NCBI GenBank assembly: GCA_036940085.1
Contig: JALLBK010000270.1
Location: 1 to 39,057 of the forward strand
From: Discostella pseudostelligera
Taxonomy: Eukaryota; Bacillariophyta; Thalassiosirophyceae; Thalassiosirales; Thalassiosiraceae
Length of the DNA: 39,057 nucleotides
Direction: 5' to 3'
The notes under the pieces were generated by a model. It was not told the origin of the DNA. It was given only the letters and a program-made list of their open reading frames with translations, and made no database searches. Each line of letters opens with the position of its first letter. The first letter of the stretch is position 1. Made by a program: the position numbers and the translations under genes. This document shows, piece after piece, positions 20,342 through 30,991 of the stretch.

Positions 20342-21169
20342 ATGGCGGTGCTAGTCCTAGATCCTCCCGCCGTCGAAGTTCGGCCGTGGACGATGTCATT
20401 CAATGGTGCCTCCGCAGTCATGGATGTCCATTCAATTTCAAGCAACAGCTCAGTGCCAAAGTCATCATCATCATCATCATCTACCGCTGCTGCCGCCATC
20501 GTCAATGAGAAGTCTCCCGCTATCGACGGATATTATTCAATGGATGTCGACGAATACCATGCAGCAGATCTGCCAACTGCTTCTCGCCGTTCCAAGTACA
20601 ACATCTTTTACCGCTTCGGATCCTGGTACTCCAAACGTGTCGACGAATCTCCAGTACTCACCAAGAGTGCCACGGGGGGACTATCGGCCATTCTTGGGGA
20701 TTTGCTTGCGCAATACATTGAAAACAACACTTCGCTACGATCAGACTCTACCGAGGGATTGCATGCCCAACGTATTTTGGCCGTGTTTCTCACTGGTCTT
20801 TGCTATGGACCGATATTGCATTACTTCTACACATTTATGGAGCATCAACTTCCAATTCAACAATGCGAAGATCCTCCTTGCCTCGATGGCGATAACGACA
20901 CCAAGGACGAAATCACTGATTATTCGAACAGTGCCGTGCTCGACGAATACATTCCACGGTATTCATGTCATTCAACGATGCTCCACTCCTACTTTCCATT
21001 CAGTAAGACCAAATACCTCAATGCCTTCTTACATGTGGCGATTGATCAGGGCTTCATGGCCTTCCCATTTGTCGCACTCATGATGGTCATCACCGGCGTC
21101 GTCGAGGGACACTACAGCGAATTGCGAGAGGAGTTCGAAACAGTCTACATCCAAAAAGCTCCCAATTGA
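20342..21169 (+). CDS. Mpv17/PMP22-family membrane protein, C-terminally short
   Basis: 275 aa, intronless. Residues 1-75 are polar and Ser-rich, ending in SPAIDGYYSMDVDEY, a signature shared with the partial paralogue at 1-436. The family part includes YSKRVDESPVLTKSATGG, ILGDLLAQYIENN, RILAVFLTGLCYGPILHYFY, then an acidic insert, KYLNAFLHVAIDQGFMAFPF and VALMMVITGVVEGHY. Mpv17-like proteins usually continue with a W..WP..Q..NF..VP..R segment and a last helix; here the protein stops right after YIQKAPN and no such sequence is visible downstream in any simple splice. It may be a truncated but expressed form, a pseudogene, or a diverged family branch. Organelle membrane location is inferred from the family. 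Confidence 0.8.
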   Translation: MAVLVLDPPAVEVRPWTMSFNGASAVMDVHSISSNSSVPKSSSSSSSTAAAAIVNEKSPAIDGYYSMDVDEYHAADLPTASRRSKYNIFYRFGSWYSKRVDESPVLTKSATGGLSAILGDLLAQYIENNTSLRSDSTEGLHAQRILAVFLTGLCYGPILHYFYTFMEHQLPIQQCEDPPCLDGDNDTKDEITDYSNSAVLDEYIPRYSCHSTMLHSYFPFSKTKYLNAFLHVAIDQGFMAFPFVALMMVITGVVEGHYSELREEFETVYIQKAPN

Positions 21170-21672
21170 CAATGCTGTTGGACACTACTTGCTGGGAACA
21201 CCTCGTGGTCAATCGAAAGGCGACCGACGCTTCGTCTACTACTTGACGTTTGACACGTTAAATGTGGTAACGAGCCATTCGAGGTAATAGTAAACTGGCT
21301 GTAATCATAGTGAACTCATTATCCACTGTAAACACCGTCCTGCAAATGTATGTAGTTGATTGGGGATCTATCCAACGGGCGTTTTCTGCGCGTCTACTAC
21401 CCATCATCAAAGAACTTCCTTCATGAAACCGACTCTCTCTACCTACAATATCTCCAGGGAAAGAGGAGCGATACTCGAGCTGCTCAATTCAGTTAGAAGT
21501 AACTACTGCAAGGGTTGCAATCACGCACATCTAATTCTAATTGCGACAATTACTCTAATCACAAAATCCAATAAGGGTGAACATTGAATATCATTTCAGC
21601 GTCAAGAGCCCCACACAAAACTCATGCACATCGCATCCCACCAATTGCAGGGCTTACACGGATTGTTGTATT
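21170..21672. other. Spacer between convergent genes, nothing recognised
   Basis: About 500 bases, including a 75-codon frame at 21360-21587 without recognisable features. I searched it for the missing Mpv17 C terminus and did not find it. Confidence 0.5.
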
Positions 21673-24112
21673 TCATAGTGCACCCCGACCAAGAGGAAGT
21701 ACTGGCATCGTCGTATGACGGCGATATGAGGTATCACGCATAGCATGATCGCCCCAAATTGGGAGAGATTCCGATGGAGAGACCATTTCGGGAGGGCTAC
21801 CCTTGCCGGCATGATGTATGACATCAATTTTCTTATATGATCCGACGGGAGTTCTCACCAAAGGCGTGCGTTGTCCTTCTACTGCAGGGACATTGGCATC
21901 GGCCGCAGTATTGTCCATGCTACTTAGATCGTTATGGGAATTGCTCGGAGAAGTCTGGATTCGGATTTGACTTTCCTGCCACCCACCACCCTTGGCGGGG
22001 GTGAACTTGAGTACAGTGTTCAGAGGGAGAGCAATAGATGTGCAGTTCTCCACGGGTGTATTTCGGAAATATGCCACCAATACCTGAAGGACACTAACAT
22101 GGCTCACGACGAGGACAGGCCCAACTTGCTGTTCGATATCCACCACCACCGATTCTAGTCGGCTAGTCAAATCTCCATAGCATTCCCCACCCGGAAATCT
22201 CGTGTAGAATGGATCCTCGACCAGTTGTTCATACCACTCTGGATGCTTAACGGCAATATCTTCCAACTCTTGGCCTGTGAAGTCACCCTTATCCAGTGGG
22301 TTCAAATTCGACAACATTTGAATTGGATAGGGCATATCCTCCCAATCAACCGTCTGACGAGCACGTGGCATAGTAGACGTCATGATATAGCAAGGGAAGG
22401 GCAACGGCGTAATACCATCCGTCCCAACATACAAATCCTCGTCCTCCTCCTCAACCTCATCACTCTGAATCGACGACAAGCACCCCAAATCACCATCAAG
22501 ACTCTTGCGAAAATTCATCTTGCTTACACTGCGATTCATCATTCCACTAATACTCGTGCCAGTATTCAAATCGGGAGAGAACGCCGTCATCTGTCGTCGA
22601 TTGATAAAATCCAAGCACTCCTCCTGCATGTACCCAAACAAAGCGTCACGGAACGCCCTCCCCTGCAAACCCAAGCTTTCGGAACGGCTCATACTGCACC
22701 GAAGGGAGGCACGGTCCGATTCATTCATAGTCTGACCGGCCCTACAGACGAAGACCGGTCGCGTACCAACATTCCATGCCATGAGTGCCGGGACGATACT
22801 TTTAGCCATTCGTCCATAGATATGATTCACGAGCATCTTTGAGGATAGATTGTAGATTTTGATGTAACTCTGAGTATCATCCTCGATGGTCTCATATGCC
22901 TCCTCGTACTTCTTCACTCGACTTAACAAGTCCTCCATAGCCACCTTTTGATCCATACCGATGTAATCTGGAGAGGTGTTCACTTTGGTTAGGAAATTTT
23001 CATTGAGCAAATCCACATCGTCGCAAATACTCTCGACAAAAACAACACCCGTGGGTTTCCCGGCTCGTTTCTTCCGACAAGTGCATTCACGTAATACCCA
23101 ATCACGCCGTTCCCTAGTGGAATTGGTCGCGTCGAATATACCCACACGGTCTTTCCGTTCATTGTTCATGAGTGTCATCATCATCCTCATGTTGTTATTG
23201 CTGTTGGTTGTGGTGGTGAACATTCCACTGGTCCGTCCTCCCCCTCCCCCCCCTCCGGATGCATTCGTCGCGTTATCCTCATTATCCAACCAACGCAACA
23301 TATCTTGTAATGCCAAACTAGCCGCCAATTGACGCAATTCCGCCGCTGCCGTATTCTTACTATCAAAAAAGTCAGCAGCACAGGCTCCATCAGCTGCCTG
23401 ACGACGATATTTCCCCACATTGAACACTCTGCATTCCGACCCACGCCAGGTTAGAAAATTTTGAAGCTTTCGTGCAATAAATGATTTGCCTCGGCCGGGC
23501 AATCCTACGAGAACGATGACGAGACGATCACTCTTTTTGGTTAGGCGAAGTCGCTATAATAACAGTGAGAATTAAATTGGGATATTGAGTAGTTTTGCAG
23601 AATTGGTAGAAAGTGAAAGTCATTTAAGAGAGAGAGAGGAAGAGTGGACAATGATAAGAAAAGAAGAAGAAGACGGCAGAAGCAGCAGCAGATTGAATAA
23701 ATGATGAGATCAATAAGCAGAGAGTCAAAGTAGAAAAAATATTTGCCGCGTGACAAAAATGGCAGATAATTGATCAACAACTCACATGCTGAATCTTTGC
23801 CAATGTCAATGCACTCTCCGTAGCTACCTCCGCGGATCCTTTCGCGTAGTAGTCAGATCCTGTAGATGTTGTCGTTGCTAATTCTCTCACTTGATCTGGA
23901 TCATTGGTGCCATCTTTCTCGTTATTGTCGTTGTTGGCAGCGTCAAGATCAAAGTTGATGTGACGACGACCATCGCCTACGCCGCCGCCTACGCCGGTGT
24001 TGCTGTTGTTGATGTTGTCATTGATGGTAGTGTTTGCACCGCCATCTATGGACGAAGATGACAAGGCACCTGCCATAAGACTCATTCGGTTCATTGCTGC
24101 TTCCAATGTCAT
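21673..24112 (-). CDS. 6-phosphofructo-2-kinase / fructose-2,6-bisphosphatase with altered phosphatase site
   Basis: Exons 23786-24112 and 21673-23553, intron 23554-23785 (232 bp); join reads LAKIQH|RLRLTKKSDR. 735 aa. The enzyme sets the level of fructose-2,6-bisphosphate. Residues 1-109 are an Asn/Gly-rich leader. Kinase: Walker A GLPGRGKS (126-133), FNVGKYRRQ, VGIFDATNSTRERRDWV, VFVESICDD, MDQKVAMEDLLSRVKKYEEA and IKIYNLSSKMLVNHIYGR. Phosphatase: the family's catalytic RHG is CRAG (A381), while SLGLQGRAFRDAL, TSTMPRARQTV, FPGGECYGDLTSRLE and VVSHVSVLQVLVAYF (H594) remain. Loss of the phosphorylated His predicts little or no bisphosphatase activity, so this is probably a kinase. The C-terminal 100 residues (RTPLVRTPVGSYKK) may be phosphorylated. 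Divergent from the E2 gene. Confidence 0.92.
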
Positions 24113-24678
24113 GGTTATTATTGTTGCCTATTTGACTATGGACGACGACGAATGGAGATTCATGACATTGATATGAATTTGTGCGTCGATTGCCCTGCTT
24201 TTGCTTTTGCTGCTGCATCGCATTTTCCATTTTCCACCACCCATCACCGGCACCGGCTCTTCCATCAGCAGCCAAAATACGTACGATACGGCACGTATGT
24301 ACCGGATTCGGAATTCCTCTCCCATCCTACGAAGAGGAACCAGTACTGATTGGATCTGTCTGTCGCCAACGTCGGGTCCATCGCCGACGTCACCAACTTG
24401 AGTTGACACGTGACAGCTGGAACTTCTGGTTGGCGAAAGCACATGAAAAAAGTGGTTCTGTGGAACAATTCGCCAAATCCTGGGCAAGATCTTGCTTGTG
24501 ACTGACTCTCCACCAAAATCCAGATCTTTGCTTGCTCTTGCATCTGCCGCTGCTGCCGCCACTACCGGCCACTACGATACTGCCGCTGAATATCTTCTTC
24601 AGCGGCAACGATAATATACCAAACAGTTACAGCCACCACCACCCAATAGCAATAAGGTACCAAGCACCCAAACAAACA
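24113..24678. promoter_or_regulatory. Divergent promoter region PFK-2 / ubiquitin-conjugating enzyme
   Basis: 566 bases between the two starts. Contains CACGTG at 24408-24413 (GACACGTGACA) and TACGTA-type palindromes near 24279-24300 (ACGTACGAT, CACGTATGTAC). Open frames on both strands here have no convincing protein character. Confidence 0.4.
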
Positions 24679-25762
24679 ATGGCCTCCGCCGGTCGAGTCG
24701 ACAAGGAAATCGCCCTCATCTGCCAACCTGATTCCACCTCCGGTGTCATCGCACAAGTCGCCGATGATGACAAAAGTGTAACCTCCTGCCCCCGCGGGTG
24801 GAGACATTTAATTGGAACAATTACCGGACCAGAGGGCACACCCTACGAAGGTGGTGTGTTCGATGTGGATATTATAATACCCACGGAATATCCATTTGAA
24901 CCACCGAAGATGAAATTTATTACCAAGATATGGCATCCCAATGTTAGTTCGCAGACGGGAGCAATTTGTTTAGTGAGTAATAGTGGAACGTGCATTGTAT
25001 TATAGCTTCGTAGCGTTTTGCATAAAGGGAGCATTTTATCATGTTCTCTTCCCAATCATAACTTGGGATTTGTGAAGAGAAACGTACTTTCTCTTCAATG
25101 TCGAGTGTGGCGCCCATCGTTCGGTATTTTTGATCATATCATATCTCATTTATTTTGTTTTGTCTTTGCTACTCTACGTCCAATTTTCTCCTTCTTTTGC
25201 ATTTCTTTCATACATCTGATGGGGGTCCTCTAACATGCAACAAATTAACAACCGGATGTCATCGTGGTGTGTCGACGCAACAAACTATTTTTTACTTATC
25301 GACTACATCATTTTGACGGATCTATTCGACACGTTGAACAACATGCAATTTCCTTTCCACCAACTTCAATCAATTCATCACCCGACATTATTTTATTTCC
25401 AACCTCACAAATAATATCCATCGTCGATGTATGCAACAAAGGATATCTTGAAAGATCAATGGAGTCCAGCCCTCACCATCAAAACCGCCATGCTCTCCCT
25501 CCAAGCCCTTCTCTGCTCGCCCGAACCCTCCGACCCACAGGACGCTCAAGTAGCACGGATGTATTTAGACAATAAATCAGAATTTGACCGGACCGCACAA
25601 CAGTGGGTACAAATGTATGCCACGCCCAAGAGTGAGGCGAGTAAGAACGAGGCAATTGATAGGGTGTGTGAGATGGGATTTGATAGGGATAGTGCCAAAG
25701 AGGCGTTGGAGAAGCATAAGTGGGATGAGAGTGCGGCGGTGAATGCCTTGTTGGGAATGTGA
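24679..25762 (+). CDS. Ubiquitin-conjugating enzyme E2, UBE2K/Ubc1 type with UBA domain
   Basis: Exons 24679-24972 and 25442-25762 with a 469-bp intron, the longest in the window. 204 aa, against 200 for human UBE2K. The UBC fold shows GTPYEGGVFDVDIIIPTEYP, PPKMKFITKIWHPNVSSQTG, the catalytic Cys in GAICL (C97), then DILKDQWSPALTIKTAMLSL and LLCSPEPSDPQDAQVA. A C-terminal UBA domain follows (AIDRVCEMGFDRDSAKEALE...AAVNALLGM), the feature that defines this E2 group, which builds Lys48-linked chains. The intron falls one residue after the catalytic Cys; if retained, translation would stop within 12 codons. The family HPN motif is intact. Confidence 0.95.
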
Positions 25763-26389
25763 TGTGTTACTGCATACATATTACGGAATAATGGTTGGTC
25801 GATTTTTTTGGAAGGAATCTTACCCAGAGGTTTGGCATTGTCGAATCGATTCAATCCTCTAGGAGAAAATAATGTTGGAAGAGTTTTGTTTCATCGTCCG
25901 AGCTGTCGTCGAAGAATCAAAACCTTCCGTTGTTGCTGCTGGCGTCGGCAACAGTTTACTTTGTATGGATAGTTGATGTTGATCAGAACTCAGAACGAGG
26001 CTGCATGCTCTCTCCTCGCTGCATAATAATATTATCGAGATATCGAGCATCGAATCGAGTCATCCATCGATCGGTCGGTCGCCTTCTTTGCCACGTGTAG
26101 GCTTATTATTTGAGTCGAGTCATCAATCTCCCGCCATGTCTTCGGTGAACAACCGCCCGCCAAATCTTCGCCACGTGGAAGCTGTTCGAGTCGAGTCAAC
26201 AATCTCCCGCCATATCTTTGACACGTGTAAGTTTGGTAGTCGAGTCAACTAGCGTCTCTCCGCCAAATCTCTACCACGTGTAAGTTTCGATAGGAGTCAA
26301 CAGCCCCCCGCCCACGAGCCTTCCCGCCAAATCAATTTTTTGCACCCCACCAACCTCTGCATTTCTCTGCACCAAACCCAACGCAGACC
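25763..26389. promoter_or_regulatory. Spacer with four-unit promoter-like repeat array
   Basis: About 630 bases. The half next to the HA gene is an array of G-box and CCCGCC words (separate entry). The half next to the E2 gene holds nothing recognised. Confidence 0.5.
26091..26340. repeat. Degenerate array: CACGTG - GAGTCGAGTCAAC - CCCGCC(A)
   Basis: Four units start near 26091, 26171, 26222 and 26274 (spacing 80, 51 and 52). Each has a CACGTG core (CCACGTGTAGGCT, CCACGTGGAAGCT, ACACGTGTAAGTTT, CCACGTGTAAGTTT), then GAGTCGAGTCA(A/T)C or a shortened form, then (T)CCCGCCA(A/T)(A/G)TC or a variant. They lie directly upstream of the HA gene start at 26390. CACGTG is a bHLH/bZIP site and GGCGGGA is E2F-like; both roles are inference. 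Confidence 0.7.
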
Positions 26390-29300
26390 ATGGCCGAGAT
26401 GTCGTCCGTAACCACCCCTTCGCCCTTCCCCTCCCCCCAAAGCCAAAGCCAAAGCCATGGCGTCGATGCCGATGCCGCTGCTGCCGTCGCCGCCCTGGAG
26501 GAGGCCAGCAACCATGGCGATGATGCCGCCAATACCACCGATAGCGTCAGCGGTGCTGATTCTGGCCTCGCGTCACCCCTACCACTACCAATACCAATAC
26601 CAACTGCAACTGCGGCAAGCGTCGAGGCAGTACAGCAGAAAGTAGTAGTACCGTCGAAGTCGAAGACGATAAAGAAGACAACTCCAGCGGTGATATCATT
26701 GAAGCGAGCTACCAAGATATCCCTCCATTTCAAATCTGATATTGACTCATCATCGTCATCGCGACGAAGTGATGGCAATGCTGCCGCTACTGATGCTGCT
26801 GCTGCTGCTGGTGGTGGTGCCAACAATGGCACAATATTCGACGATATCAATACCACCACTTGTTGTTCCGGAATCATCCATGCCTGCCGCTCACACAGTC
26901 ACAGTCATTTTGGTGGCGAATCTCACACCTTTGCATGGATTGCTAATGTCAATGACGCCAAATCATCATCCGCAGTGGTGGAATATTTACAAACTTTGGG
27001 ATATAAAAAGAGTTCAATGAAATTCATACCGTATTCATCGCATCAGCAGTGGATTGCACGATATCCCCATGCCATTCCAATTGTGGAATGTGATATGGAC
27101 GGAAAATTGCGTGTACATGCCCATAGTAGTGCTGGAGCTTCCACTACTACTACTTCGACTACTTCACATGAGATGAGGTCGGCGTCGGACTTGATGAACA
27201 AACAATCGAAGAAGCGAAAGGTAGCCAACAACAAAAAATCCAAATCTAAGCCATCACCCAAACTTCTCAGCAACGGCTGTCTACCCAACATGGAACGGGA
27301 TGAATTACATATTATGATACATCAATATTTTACATGGTTGCATGATGAATTAGTTACTATGGAAACACATGCTACTGGACGACGTCTCGTTAGTAATGCC
27401 GGTGTGAGTGTACCAGCGTTACGGAGTTTGGTGAGTAAGTTGGAAGGTGCTTTTAGGGCAGTTCAACAGCACCAACAACAATCGATATTGAAGGTGAATG
27501 ATGGAGGAAGTGGTGGAAGCGGAGGAGGAGGAGGAGAAGGGTCTAGCGGTGGAGTTGGTGTCATGAGCGAGGATGGAAGGAGAAGAACGAGCGGAATCAC
27601 CGTTCCTACTAACGGTGGTGGCATAAATGGTGTGATGGATTATCATTCAAATCCCTCATTGCCGTTTTTGGAACAGGCATTACAATTGGAACTGCAACGC
27701 AAGGTTCTTGATAAATTTGCCCTCGATTCATCATCTTCTGCATTAGCTACCTCCGACAATACCGCTGCCGCCGCTGGAGAAGGACGAGACGAGTCATCTC
27801 CTGACGAGGATGAGAACAAGTTACAACATTGGAGATCACTCGACTTTGACACTCTTTATCAAAAATTGGTCGAGTTCAAGGAGGATACAGGTCATGCTAG
27901 CCCTCCCATGAAACATATTGAATTAGGACGATGGGTGGCGGAATTGCGTTCCAATAAAAAGAGATTGAGAGATAGAGGATTGGAGTTTGAGCTACCAAAA
28001 CACGCGGAGGAGACAGAGACTGAGAATCACGACGACGATGATGATACTATGATGATGCCAGTTTCCGTAGACGCGGTGTCGGCAGGAGAGACGAGAGGAG
28101 AAACCTCCATGCATCCACCATCTTTGCCATCCACAAAGCCCTGTACTACTCCTCCCAACACACATCTCACCCAAAGTTGCGTACAACTTCTCGATGCCAT
28201 CTCCTTTCCCTGGACTATACTCCCCGCACGTGTAACATGGGAACAACGTCTTGAGGAATTAAAACAATTTCGGGAATTGGAAGGAAGATTCCCCACCAAT
28301 AAGGAGGGTGCACTGGGTAATTGGTTGAAGGGACAACGAAAATTGTATACGAAGAATGATGCCGATTTCATGATGAATAAGCGGCCAAAGGTAGGGAGAA
28401 TAGGTTCATTTGAGTGTGCTATTTACCCACTCATAACTCACTTGCGTTCTATTGATTTGCTTTCCACAGTTGGAAGAAATTGGAGTTCCACTGAGACAGC
28501 GTCCATACTCCGCGTTGAGCTGGGATGATCGTTTTCAGCAGTTGGTGCGTATGTAGTTATATTCATATTTGAGTTATTCAACCTCAGGTCTCTGATCAAT
28601 ATGCATTTTCTTATTTGTATTTCTGGGCTTGTGTTCGTTTTCATTGAGTGCAGGTGGAATTCGGTAGGGTGAACAGACACTTCAATGTCCCAAATCCCAT
28701 ACCAGAGAACGCAGATGGTCGAGAAATGATCGTGGATCCAAGTTCGGATGTTGCCGATGCCAAACGATTTTACAAGTTTGTTGTGAAGCTGAACACCGAC
28801 TACAGGAATTTACAACGAGGTATTCCTAGCACGATCTTAACGGAAGAACGCATTAACCAACTCATCAACATTGGGTTCGAATTCTCAACGAAGCCAGCTC
28901 AGAAAGCTGTGCCGGAATTGGATTGGAACACGAGGATTCAGCAGCTCGAGGCCTTCCAGTCTGAGATGGGACATTTGAAAGTCGACCCTAATTATGATAA
29001 GTATTCCAATATTGGTGGGTGGGCCGTGGAGATGAGCGAACGGTACAAGAGCTGGCAAGAGGGACGAGAATATCTATCACAGGATATGGTCGACAAGTTT
29101 AATCAGTTGAGTGCTATGGGCTTCGGATTTGACGTATTCCCGAGTGGCAGGGGGAACCGATCGTGGGAGGAATCGTTCGATCTACTTTTGCAGTACCGTC
29201 AGGAAACTGGATCGACGCGGGTGCCGCATCATTACAAGGCGGACTTTCGGTAAGACGTCTCTAAGCGAGCAGCGATGTCATGCTTACCTTATTCTCACAC

Positions 29301-29463
29301 TACACACCATATTGCTATTAATTACACCAGCCTTGGCTCATGGGTTGCAGTGCAAAGAAAGGAGTACAAACTATTGATGGAAGGCAGGCCAAGTCGAATC
29401 ACGCAAGAGCGCATCCAGAGGCTGGAGAGTGTTGGTTTTGAATGGGTGGCTAGGCGAGGCTAG
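26390..29463 (+). CDS. Large protein with several helicase-associated (HA) repeats
   Basis: Exons 26390-28390, 28470-28544, 28654-29249 and 29331-29463; introns of 79, 109 and 81 bp, phases consistent. 934 aa. The first 480 residues are low complexity (Ala, Ser, Pro, His, Gly) with a basic cluster KQSKKRKVANNKKSKSKP that could be a nuclear localisation signal. Around residues 200-330 are folded-looking segments (SSAVVEYLQTLGYKKSS, LHIMIHQYFTWLHDELV). From about 480 come HA units: HWRSLDFDTLYQKLVEFKED, TWEQRLEELKQFRELEGRFP, LSWDDRFQQL|VEFGRVN, LDWNTRIQQLEAFQSEMGHL and SWEESFDLLLQYRQETGSTR, several closing with L..iGF.f/W. The last reads QERIQRLESVGFEW. No helicase domain is present. Likely nuclear, function unknown. 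Its 3' end overlaps the lipase gene by 14 bases. Confidence 0.85.
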
Positions 29464-30750
29464 GAGAATAATTGACTCCAGAGTAGATATCTTCCAACGT
29501 TTCACCGAGAGATCGAATTTCCTCTTTGCATTTTTCCAGCCGACGTAAGTACTCTGTCAGACTGTGGTTCCTCCTCTGTTTGTCCTTGCCTGCCTTTATG
29601 ACAAACAATATCATCATTGCTTTGAAGTTGAGGAAGAAGTTTCTCACCCTCATTTCTGACTTAATGATCTTCATTCGTTTTGATTTGCTGTCGTCATACA
29701 ACTTCAGCTCCATACCGATGTGAGTGTAGGTGAAGCTTGGGATTTTGGAGAATGCCGGGACAGATGGAACGCCATCTCCAGAGTTTCGTGTACGCAACAG
29801 CAAAAGATTGCCGCTCGTCTCCAACATTCTTACTGATTGAAGGAGTCGGATGTCACCGACCAGAGGTTGTGCATGAGTTATGCATTTCACCGGCTTGATA
29901 ATATCATTTCGGCACGCTGCTTCGACTCCAAATATACTGGCGAGTGCACCGCCTAGACTGTGACCAGCGACATTGAGTGAATATCCAGGATATTGCTCCA
30001 GAATGGGCATGAGAATTTCAAATACTCCAACTCCCGTTTCGTCCTTTCGGTGTAAATACTCATAGAAGCCCCTGTGGAAGCACACCTCATCTGGCAGTGA
30101 AGCGACGTTTGTGAATTCATCCAAGTTCTTCACTGGGTTTGGAACTGCAAAGCCGTCGAATTTCCGATTAGCCGCCCAATCAGCAGGTGTGCGCGAGCCA
30201 CGAAAGACAATAGTAACCCGCTTCTTGTTTCTTCATATCGTTTAAATCAACAAAGTTTAGTAATCAATTGATTTACATGAATATCCAATGATGTCGTATC
30301 CCAATCAAATGCGAGATCTTACCTATTAACTGTAATTCCGAATACCATCTCAGTTTGCTCACGATACCCTTTGTCTGGTTGGTCCTTGAAAAACACCACA
30401 TCACTATGCATGTCAGTAATCTGTCCCATCATACTCCTCCTCATGAGCTTCCTTTCATTCTCCTTCATCTCATCTACAGCCGAAAATTGCATCGTTGCAT
30501 CTTCATTCTGACTCTCGAAAATCGAAGTGAGTTGTGGATTATTCTGGATAATGCGCTGAAACTCTGTGGCATTCAAGGGTATCTTTAGTGCCGTCACATT
30601 GTCGTCGCCTTCGAGTTGGTTCTTTCGACCAAGCTCGCGAATGAGGCTAAGGGCATACGTCAGCTCGGATAGGAGGAGCGACACTTTTATTTGATCATAC
30701 AGAGAGTCTTTCATTTCTGAAGTATTGGAAATTCTTAATGCAGCTGGCAT
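29450..30750 (-). CDS. Class-3 lipase (alpha/beta hydrolase)
   Basis: Exons 30323-30750 and 29450-30230, intron 30231-30322 (92 bp; join ITVNR|NKKRVTIVFRGS). 402 aa. Lipase_3 features: VTIVFRGSRTPADW (oxyanion-loop region), FHRGFYEYL, and the nucleophile elbow NVAGHSLGGALASIFG (S234). Candidate Asp and His are in RNSGDGVPSVP and YTHIGMEL. Such enzymes hydrolyse acylglycerols, typically galactolipids or triacylglycerol in algae; the substrate is not predictable. There is no clear signal peptide. The N-terminal 140 residues are helical and include LYDQIKVSLLLSELTYALSL. The acceptor CGATATGAAG| is not pyrimidine-rich, so the splice is the least certain part. Overlaps the convergent HA gene by 14 bases. 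Confidence 0.85.
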
Positions 30751-30991
30751 CAATCTTGAGAATGAGTGAGGGAAAAAGAGGCAGAGTTGGTACTAGAGCG
30801 ACAGAGGCTGATCGATGTTCATGGTTCATGCTGAAGTGAGGGGAGTGGCTGTGAGTGATAACTCATTGATAATTTGGGTTACAAGTCGCATCTGAACAAA
30901 AGGAGACTCTCCAAATAGAGTCGATCTTCACCTAGAGTTTGTATCAACAGAGGGAGTGAGAACGATGCAATGATTCCGTTGACCATTTCGC

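Noticed and set aside
22225..22842. Plus-strand frame of 205 codons opposite the PFK-2 gene
   Set aside because: Shadow of the enzyme gene on the other strand, whose motifs are unambiguous.
24128..24562. Minus-strand frame of 144 codons between PFK-2 and the E2 gene
   Set aside because: Lies in the shared promoter region, lacks any recognised segment, and overlaps frames of equal quality on the other strand.
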